From Natrinema amylolyticum (GTDB lineage Archaea; Halobacteriota; Halobacteria; Halobacteriales; Natrialbaceae): a stretch of 64,000 bases of DNA. Below the pieces are notes generated by a model, which was not told the origin of the DNA, did no database searches, and worked only from the letters and a program-made list of their open reading frames with translations. Positions 58,668 through 64,000 of the stretch are shown piece by piece; position 1 is the stretch's first letter; every line of letters starts with the position of its first letter. The stretch lies in contig NZ_JAIWPJ010000003.1 in the NCBI RefSeq assembly GCF_020515625.1, positions 62,001-126,000 of the forward strand, written 5' to 3'. The position numbers and the translations under genes are program-made.

Positions 58668-59690
58668 TCAGAACACCGTTCCGAGCAACAGATCGCCGTA
58701 CACCAGCGCGATCAGGAGTCCGGCGAAGATCGGCACGAGAAACGGCGTGCCCGGCGAGATCCAGACCGTCTCTTCGGTCGCGAGCACCTCGAGCCCGTCG
58801 CGAAGCGCCTCGGGCGTCGTGCCGTAGGCCGAGCCGTCGATGTCGTCCAGGAACGCCTCAGCGCCCCAGGGATCGTCGTTCGCCGCGGCGGTTTCGGAAC
58901 CCCACTCGAGTCCCGCGTCGGTGTCCGACTCGAGCGCGCCGCCGTCCCCGCGAACGGTCGCGTCCGCGGTCACCGCGCCGTCGGTCGGCGGGTTCGGCGC
59001 GGCGGGCAGCGTCGCCGGATCCCGATACCGGTCGGGTCGCTCGCGTAACTCGGTCAGCGAGAGCCCCCGCCAGCGGAGGTACATCCGTAGCGCGTCGAGG
59101 TCGAGTCCGCCCCGCGAGAGGCCCGCCGGCGTCTCGAGCAGGCGACCGTGGGTCTCCGGAATCCGATCCCAAGAAACGGGCCAGCCGACGAACATGACCG
59201 GCGCGATCCGGCCCGCGGCGGCGTTTCGAACGGCGAGGACGAGCGGGAGCACGACGCCCACGAGGACGGCGTTCGTCAGGATCGTAAACGAGAACGCGCC
59301 GATCGTCGTCGGCGACTCGAGCGGGAGCGTCCACGAGCCGAGCGCGTACTCGGGAAACGTCGGGAAGAGCACGGCGAGGACGAGCAGCGCTTTCGCGTCG
59401 GCCCCGCCGAAGCCGCCGAACCACCAGAAGAGGTAGGCGATGGGGACGACCAGTCCCAGACTGATCGCCGTCGGAATCAGGAACTCGTAGGTCCAGGCGG
59501 TTCCGCCGGCGCTCCGGGCGAGCCAGCCGTCCCAGATCAGCAGCGCGGTCCCCAGCAGGGCGAGGGGGATCCAGACGGTGCTCGAGACCCGCCTGGTCTC
59601 GATGTCGCGGTAGGCGGTCCAGGCGAAGACGGGGACGGCGACGAGTCGGAGGAGGTCCGGACCCGTCGCGACGGCACCAGCGAGCGTCAC
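58668..59690 (-). CDS. Archaeal type IV prepilin peptidase (A24)
   Basis: 340 residues, multi-pass membrane aspartic protease that trims class III signal peptides of pilins or archaellins. The two catalytic Asp sites are visible: Asp29 in AWTAYRDIETRRVSSTVW and Asp98 in FGGFGGADAKALLVLAV. About six to eight TM segments with a large acidic loop (about 170-300, SDTDAGLEWGSETAAANDD) not seen in bacterial PilD. Ends IALVYGDLLLGTVF. It may be PibD-like; substrates are not encoded nearby. Confidence 0.9.
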   Translation of the reverse strand: MTLAGAVATGPDLLRLVAVPVFAWTAYRDIETRRVSSTVWIPLALLGTALLIWDGWLARSAGGTAWTYEFLIPTAISLGLVVPIAYLFWWFGGFGGADAKALLVLAVLFPTFPEYALGSWTLPLESPTTIGAFSFTILTNAVLVGVVLPLVLAVRNAAAGRIAPVMFVGWPVSWDRIPETHGRLLETPAGLSRGGLDLDALRMYLRWRGLSLTELRERPDRYRDPATLPAAPNPPTDGAVTADATVRGDGGALESDTDAGLEWGSETAAANDDPWGAEAFLDDIDGSAYGTTPEALRDGLEVLATEETVWISPGTPFLVPIFAGLLIALVYGDLLLGTVF

Positions 59691-59916
59691 GACCGTTCCT
59701 CCGAAGCCCGGTCTCCTTACGTTTTCGGCCTCCCGGTGGAGCGACGGTCGTGAGCCGACCGCCCGCTCGGACTCGAGGAGGGTAGCGTTCGTCCGTCGGA
59801 ATAGAAGTGTCTCACGGAGATCCCGTCGGAAAGTGACCGCAGAAGGGACGACGCACGCTATCGATCGAATCCCGTCGGGGAATCTCCCGTTCCGCGGAAA
59901 ATCGTCAGAACAAACG

Positions 59917-59922
59917 GTATAT
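59917..59922 (+). promoter_or_regulatory. TATA-like element of the HPP gene
   Basis: GTATAT about 24 bp before the ATG at 59943, fitting a leaderless transcript. Confidence 0.45.
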
Positions 59923-59942
59923 CCGTCGGTACTGATAAAGCG

Positions 59943-60461
59943 ATGGCCATGAGAGAGGGCGCGGCGTTTTCGACCCTGTACGTCGGCGTTCTGCTCGCGG
60001 TTCCGGGACTGCTGGCCTGGGTGACCGGACAGGCGTTTATTTTCCCGAGTCTGGGACCGACCGCCTTCCTGTTAGCGACGGTTCGAGAGGGGGAGGTGAC
60101 CGCACCGCGACGAGTGATCGGTGGCCACGCCATCGGCGTCGCGGCGGGGCTGGTGGCCTATCACGCCATCGCACCCGATATCGGCGTGAGCGTGACCACG
60201 ACCGCGCCGGTACTCGCGACCGCACAGCTCCGATTCGTCGCCAGCGGCGTGGTCGCCGTCGTCCTCACGTCGGGCGGGATGCTCGCGACCGAAACGGTCC
60301 ACCCGCCCGCCTGCGCGACGACGCTGATCGTCTCCCTCGGACTCCTCTCGTCGCTCGTAGACGGCGCGCTCATCGTGTTCGCCGTCGTCGTCCTCATCGC
60401 CGCGCACAAACTCGTCCTGTACGGCCCGTCGTTCGATGACTACGTTCCGCGCGGACAGTGA
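59943..60461 (+). CDS. HPP family membrane protein
   Basis: 172 residues (alternative start at 59949). Four to five TM helices with the family marks: FPSLGPTAFLLA, PRRVIGGHAIGVAAG, and the defining HPP in TVHPPACATTLIVSLG. HPP proteins in cyanobacteria transport nitrite; in archaea the role is unclear. Convergent with the arsC-like gene, with about 50 bp between. Confidence 0.88.
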   Translation: MAMREGAAFSTLYVGVLLAVPGLLAWVTGQAFIFPSLGPTAFLLATVREGEVTAPRRVIGGHAIGVAAGLVAYHAIAPDIGVSVTTTAPVLATAQLRFVASGVVAVVLTSGGMLATETVHPPACATTLIVSLGLLSSLVDGALIVFAVVVLIAAHKLVLYGPSFDDYVPRGQ

Positions 60462-60514
60462 CCGGATCGGGTCGCGTCGAAATTGGGGCGTGCCGACCGA
60501 GTCACGGTGACGCG

Positions 60515-60961
60515 CTAAGGCGCATCGCTGAACTCGTCGAATAGCGCGACGACTCGGTCCTCGATCTCGTCGCGGATCTCGCGGACCGCCTCGAGATCGC
60601 GACCGTCCGGATCCTCGAGCGCCCAATCGCGAATCTCGACGTCGTCCCCCGCGTCGCCGACGTCGAGCGTCGAACAGCCCATCGTCGCGACGGTGTCGCA
60701 CGAGCGGAGTTCGTCGAGCGAGATCTCTCGCGGCGTGCGGTCGGAGAGATCGACGCCGACTTCGTTCATTACCTCGAGCACTTCCTCGTGGACTGCGTCG
60801 GCCGGATCCGTGCCACCGGTCAGGATTTCGACGCGGTCCGCGAGGCCGCGGCGGTCGCGCTCGCGTTCGGCGAAGGCGGTGGACATCTGGGAACGCCCGG
60901 CGTTCTGAACGCACACGAAGGCGATACGAATCGGGTCGTCGGAATCGGTGGTGTGAGACAT
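60515..60961 (-). CDS. arsC: Arsenate reductase-like low-molecular-weight phosphatase
   Basis: 148 residues. LMW tyrosine phosphatase/arsenate reductase fold with the P-loop CVQNAGRSQ (Cys-x5-Arg) near 17-25, DRTPREISLDELRSCD and the second redox Cys area TMGCSTL, followed by IRDWALEDPDGRD. Last gene of arsR-acr3-arsC: arsenate is reduced to arsenite, which Acr3 exports. A tyrosine phosphatase activity remains possible, but context strongly favours arsenate. Confidence 0.9.
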   Translation of the reverse strand: MSHTTDSDDPIRIAFVCVQNAGRSQMSTAFAERERDRRGLADRVEILTGGTDPADAVHEEVLEVMNEVGVDLSDRTPREISLDELRSCDTVATMGCSTLDVGDAGDDVEIRDWALEDPDGRDLEAVREIRDEIEDRVVALFDEFSDAP

Positions 60962-60982
60962 GGGTCTGTGGTTCCGTGATGG

Positions 60983-62143
60983 TCAGTCGTCAGTCGGCGG
61001 TTCGGTCGAAGTCGCGTCGAGGCTGCCCGTCCGGAAGCCGTCCCAGTCGAATCTCCGCTGGAAGTAGAGCGCGACGTGGACCAGCGCGAGCAGGACGGGC
61101 ACCTCGATGAGCGGGCCGACGACGGTCGCGAAGGCGACGCTCGAGCCGACGCCGAACACCGCGACGGCGACGGCGATGGCCAGTTCGAAGTTGTTCGAGG
61201 CCGCGGTGAAGCCGATCGCGGTCGTCGTCGAGTAGTCGGCACCGATGCCCCGCCCCATGCCGAAGCTCACGAGGAACATGACGACGAAGTAGATCGTCAG
61301 CGGGACGGCGATCAGGAGGACGTCGCCCGGCGCGGCGATGATGTTCTCACCCTGCGTGGCGAACATCACGACGATCGTAAACAGCAGGGCGACCAGCGTC
61401 AGGGGATCGATTTTCGGGACGAACTCCTCGTCGTACCACTCCTCGCCATTGGTTCGGGTGCCGACGTAGCGGGTGAGAATCCCGCCCGCGAAGGGGATAC
61501 CGAGAAAGACCGCGATGGCGAAGAACACCTGCTCGGGCGAGACGTTGAACGTCGTAATTTCGCCAGCGAGCGTTTCCATCCCCAGGAGCGGCGGGAGGAC
61601 GAGCCCGAAGAACCAGACGTACACGCCGTAGGTGACGATCTGAAAGAGGCTGTTGAACGCAACCAACCCGGTCACGTACTCGGTCGAACCCTCCGCGAGT
61701 TCGTTCCAGACGAGCACCATCGCGATACACCGGGCCATCCCGATGAAGACGAGTCCGAGGAAGTACTCGGGACGGGCCGGCAGGCCGGGCACGAGCCCGC
61801 TGAAGAAGAACACCGCCAGCCCGAACATCAGCGTCGGTCCGATGAGCCAGTTCTGGACGAGGCTCAGCCCGAGCACCCGCCAGTTGCGAAAGACGGTCGG
61901 CAGCCGCGAGTAGTCCGCCTTCGCCAGCGGCGGGTACATCATCGCCACGAGTCCGATCTCCACGAAGTGGAGGTCGCGAATCGGGTCCGTCACCGACGGC
62001 GCGACGTAACCGAGCCCGACGCCGGCCGCCATCGCCGCGAAGATCCACACGGTGAGATACTTGTCCAGGAAGTCCATCGACCGCGGATCGCCACAGCCCT
62101 CACAGCCGCAGTTCGGCCCGTGGTCGCGGGTGGCGTTACTCAT
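60983..62143 (-). CDS. Acr3-type arsenite efflux permease
   Basis: 386 residues, ten TM helices of the BASS/Acr3 family. The conserved Cys sits in GMARCIAMVLVWNELAEG, followed by VTGLVAFNSLFQIVTYG; SFGMGRGIGADYSTTTAIGFTAASNNFELAIAV is another family stretch. Odd feature: an N-terminal extension with Cys12, Cys14 and Cys17 (PNCGCEGCGDPRS) before TM1, which could bind metalloid. It overlaps the arsR stop by eight bases, so both are cotranslated. Confidence 0.94.
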   Translation of the reverse strand: MSNATRDHGPNCGCEGCGDPRSMDFLDKYLTVWIFAAMAAGVGLGYVAPSVTDPIRDLHFVEIGLVAMMYPPLAKADYSRLPTVFRNWRVLGLSLVQNWLIGPTLMFGLAVFFFSGLVPGLPARPEYFLGLVFIGMARCIAMVLVWNELAEGSTEYVTGLVAFNSLFQIVTYGVYVWFFGLVLPPLLGMETLAGEITTFNVSPEQVFFAIAVFLGIPFAGGILTRYVGTRTNGEEWYDEEFVPKIDPLTLVALLFTIVVMFATQGENIIAAPGDVLLIAVPLTIYFVVMFLVSFGMGRGIGADYSTTTAIGFTAASNNFELAIAVAVAVFGVGSSVAFATVVGPLIEVPVLLALVHVALYFQRRFDWDGFRTGSLDATSTEPPTDD

Positions 62144-62546
62144 CGATCTCGTCCCCCGCGACGCTTCCCTCGAGGACGGTCACGAGGGCCACCGCCCGAT
62201 TGGTCGCTCGATACTTCTTCCAGCGGCCGTCCTTCCGGCCGTCGACCAGGCCCGCATCGACGAGCCGCGAGAGCGCGTGACTGAGTCCGCTCTCCGTGAC
62301 GTCGACGACCGCGTGGAGCTCGCAAACGCAGAGTTCCTCCCGAGCCGCGACGAGAGTCCGAACCAACCGATACCGCGTCTCGTTTCCCAGCGCCGAGAGC
62401 ACGTCGAGTTCAGCCGACATCCGTTCCGCGCCGAGTGCCGCCTCGAGCGTCTCGAGCTCCCCGAGGCGCTGCTCGACGTCGTCGTCTCGACAGTCATCGA
62501 GTTCGTCCTCGAGATACCGTTGTAATCGATCCGTCGCTCGTGCCAT
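62136..62546 (-). CDS. arsR: ArsR family transcriptional repressor
   Basis: 136 residues. Winged-helix ArsR protein with metalloid-sensing ELCVCEL motif (Cys73, Cys75) and recognition helix VTESGLSHALSRLVDAGLV; the first 40 residues form an extra charged helix (QRYLEDELDDCRDDDVEQ). It should repress the operon and release DNA when arsenite or antimonite binds. An 8-base overlap couples it to acr3. Confidence 0.92.
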   Translation of the reverse strand: MARATDRLQRYLEDELDDCRDDDVEQRLGELETLEAALGAERMSAELDVLSALGNETRYRLVRTLVAAREELCVCELHAVVDVTESGLSHALSRLVDAGLVDGRKDGRWKKYRATNRAVALVTVLEGSVAGDEIDE

Positions 62547-62564
62547 CGCCAGTGAGTTGAGAGA

Positions 62565-62579
62565 CTATTCAATTAATAG
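62565..62579. promoter_or_regulatory. Candidate ArsR operator (CTATT-N5-AATAG)
   Basis: Inverted repeat CTATTCAATTAATAG centred about 26 bp before the arsR ATG and directly downstream of the TATA-like CTATATAG at 62593-62600. It lies where the transcription start should be, the right place for a repressor site. Confidence 0.5.
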
Positions 62580-62592
62580 TTCCGATCAGATT

Positions 62593-62600
62593 CTATATAG
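62593..62600 (-). promoter_or_regulatory. TATA box of the ars operon
   Basis: CTATATAG about 50 bp before the arsR start codon; the leader would be about 20-25 bases and contain the candidate operator. Confidence 0.5.
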
Positions 62601-62935
62601 CCCACAATAGAGCGTTAAAGGTGCCAGAGAGGAGAAATAGAAGTTCCCCACGAATCGTACTTGTCTACTCTCTCAAATAATGGGATCGGATGAGCGAGGG
62701 AGACGTCACGTTCGGTGAGCGGTACAGGGACTGACGTGACTACGCGAATCGATCACTACTCGTCGTCGAGCGGGCGCTCCGAACCAGTCCGGAACGTTCG
62801 GCGAGATTCATTCGAGAGTCGTTCGAACGCGGCGACCAGCGGCTGCTCAAGCGACGCGACTCGGCGGAAGGAGTGAAAATGCGACCCCGGAAACGGGGGG
62901 TTCGATAACTGCGCGTCGAAGCACCGTCTGCTGGT
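62601..62935. other. Intergenic stretch without recognised gene
   Basis: About 335 bp upstream of the ars promoter, reaching to the end of the ferredoxin gene. Some CATT/CGAACG-rich short repeats are present but no gene, RNA or long inverted repeat was seen. Confidence 0.45.
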
Positions 62936-63325
62936 TTAAATGACGCGGTTCTGCAGGTAGTCGAGGTGCTTGGCGTTGTAGACGATCTTGACCTCGTCGG
63001 TCTCGGCCGATCCGATACAGGTCAGGCGGACGTTCTTCTCTTCGACCTCCTCGTCGGAGAGGATCTGCTGCATGTCCATATCGATCTCGCCCTCGAAGAC
63101 GATCGCGGCACAGTTCGCACAGGCACCGGCGCGGCACGAGAAGGGCCAGTCGTAGCCCTGGGCCTCGGCGGCCTCGAGGATGTACTCGCCCTCGGCGACG
63201 TCGAGCGTGCCGTAGTCCTCATCGTCGAGGCCGGCGTCGGCGGCCTGCTCGAAGAGGTCGTCATCGTCCATGTCCCAGCCCTGGTCGTCCAGTACTTCGT
63301 AGTTGAGGTATTCTACCGTGGGCAT
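62936..63325 (-). CDS. Halophilic [2Fe-2S] ferredoxin
   Basis: 129 residues from the ATG at 63325 ([18 protein letters not shown]). Plant-type ferredoxin with cluster ligands in [19 protein letters not shown] and the fourth Cys in RLTCIG. The acidic helix-rich N-terminal insertion (about 18-40, [20 protein letters not shown]) is characteristic of haloarchaeal ferredoxins. It likely serves 2-oxoacid:ferredoxin oxidoreductases. Monocistronic. Confidence 0.95.
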   Translation of the reverse strand: MPTVEYLNYEVLDDQGWDMDDDDLFEQAADAGLDDEDYGTLDVAEGEYILEAAEAQGYDWPFSCRAGACANCAAIVFEGEIDMDMQQILSDEEVEEKNVRLTCIGSAETDEVKIVYNAKHLDYLQNRVI

Positions 63326-63570
63326 CACTCAGCGATTCGAGTCCCGCACTGGTATAGCTTGCTGTTCAGTCCTAAATTGTCTTTGAGTCAGAATTGACCA
63401 ATTCGGAGGAAAGAATACCCCTGTTCGTTACAAGATCGGTTCTCGAACGGAAGAGAAAAAAGAAATGTCCGAACGTATTCGCAGGACGGGTTCGTTTGTT
63501 GCCGGATCCGAAACCGGGTACGGCCGCCGTTGATGTACCGCTGATCCGAGAGATCGATTCCGACGGACCG

Positions 63571-64000
63571 CTACAGCGGCACGACGAGAAAGAACCCGTA
63601 CGCCAGCCCGGCCGAGGCGGAGGGGCCGATGATCCAGAACGCGACGAAGCGCGCGACCGCGTCCGGTCTGACCAGATCGTCCGCCCCGAGGACGTCCTCG
63701 ACCTCCTCCTCGCCGATCTTGGGAACCCGTTCGGGCGTCTCCTGCGTAAGGACGTTCGTCGAGAGCTCGAGCGTGTCCTCACCGCGCGCGAGACCGGCGA
63801 TGCTGGCGGTACGGCTGGCTCGGCCCCAGCCGAGCCCAACGATCGTCATCACGGTCGCCATCACCAGACTGATCGGGATACCGATCGCCGAGAGGAACGT
63901 CGTGATCGAGGCGGCGGTGATGGCAACGATCAGCGCGGCCAACAGCGGGAGTTCGGTGAGGTCGTTGCCGACGGCCTCCATCGTCCGGCGAGCGATCGTA
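63571..64000 (-). CDS. Inorganic phosphate transporter, PiT family (C-terminal part)
   Basis: The visible part is 142 codons; the frame runs off the window at 64000, so the N-terminus is missing. Features of the PiT C-terminal repeat: TMEAVGNDLTELPLLAAL, FLSAIGIPISLVMATVMTIVGLGWGRASR, followed by an acidic loop (EDTLELSTNVLTQETPERVP) and a final TM FWIIGPSASAGLAYGFFLVV. It imports phosphate with a cation. Identity is secure from the GIP...TIVGLGWGRA block. Confidence 0.88.
   Translation of the reverse strand, partial: TIARRTMEAVGNDLTELPLLAALIVAITAASITTFLSAIGIPISLVMATVMTIVGLGWGRASRTASIAGLARGEDTLELSTNVLTQETPERVPKIGEEEVEDVLGADDLVRPDAVARFVAFWIIGPSASAGLAYGFFLVVPL

Overview
The window is a chromosomal piece of a haloarchaeon. 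Evidence: strongly acidic proteins, GC-rich coding DNA with AT-rich promoters, TATA boxes about 26-28 bp before start codons with almost no leader, and archaeal information-processing genes (TBP, RFC small subunit, aIF-1A, archaeal tRNA G10 methyltransferase, RNase Z). Gene content resembles Natrialbales (Haloterrigena/Natrinema-like), but that placement is an inference from memory. Most of the window is core genome, with one clear accessory block.

Layout. 1-8.8 kb: end of hisG, a DUF7344 regulator, TBP, tRNA methyltransferase, thioesterase, a DUF21 membrane protein, an RFC subunit, a surface protein with DUF7282-like domains and RNase Z. 8.8-20.5 kb, all on the minus strand: the standout region. 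Five Tat-exported GH5 glycoside hydrolases each end in a dockerin module with two calcium loops. Among them lies a Tat-exported, non-catalytic protein with two cohesin-like domains, three FnIII domains, a CBM5/12-like domain and a PKD domain. Together these have the parts list of a small cellulosome: scaffoldin plus dockerin-bearing cellulases and a mannanase. An orphan dockerin remnant between two of the genes records past loss of another member. AT-rich islands sit before three of the genes.

21-32 kb: DUF460 protein, small membrane proteins, aIF-1A, a Tat subtilase, an alpha-solenoid protein, an aminotransferase, two halocyanin-like lipoproteins, an MFS transporter and a lipoprotein. 32-35 kb: DsrE protein divergent from metY-metX, with a 14-bp perfect palindrome in the metY promoter. 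35-49 kb: paralogous membrane proteins, serB, serA, hisI, two UspA proteins, a phosphohexomutase, a beta-propeller protein, prs, an H-NOX-like protein with Tyr at the proximal His position, and a methyltransferase. 49-64 kb: a membrane-anchored gluzincin-like peptidase, ileS, uracil-DNA glycosylase, HIT protein, prepilin peptidase, HPP protein, an arsR-acr3-arsC arsenic operon, a 2Fe-2S ferredoxin and the end of a phosphate permease.

Four copies of a dispersed intergenic repeat (about 140-250 bp, sharing the core GAATCGCCACGCCCTCCCC) lie near 3.5, 43.5, 51.7 and 58.4 kb. They contain nested short hairpins and open frames that should not be called genes. No tRNA, rRNA, CRISPR array, transposase or integrase was recognised.
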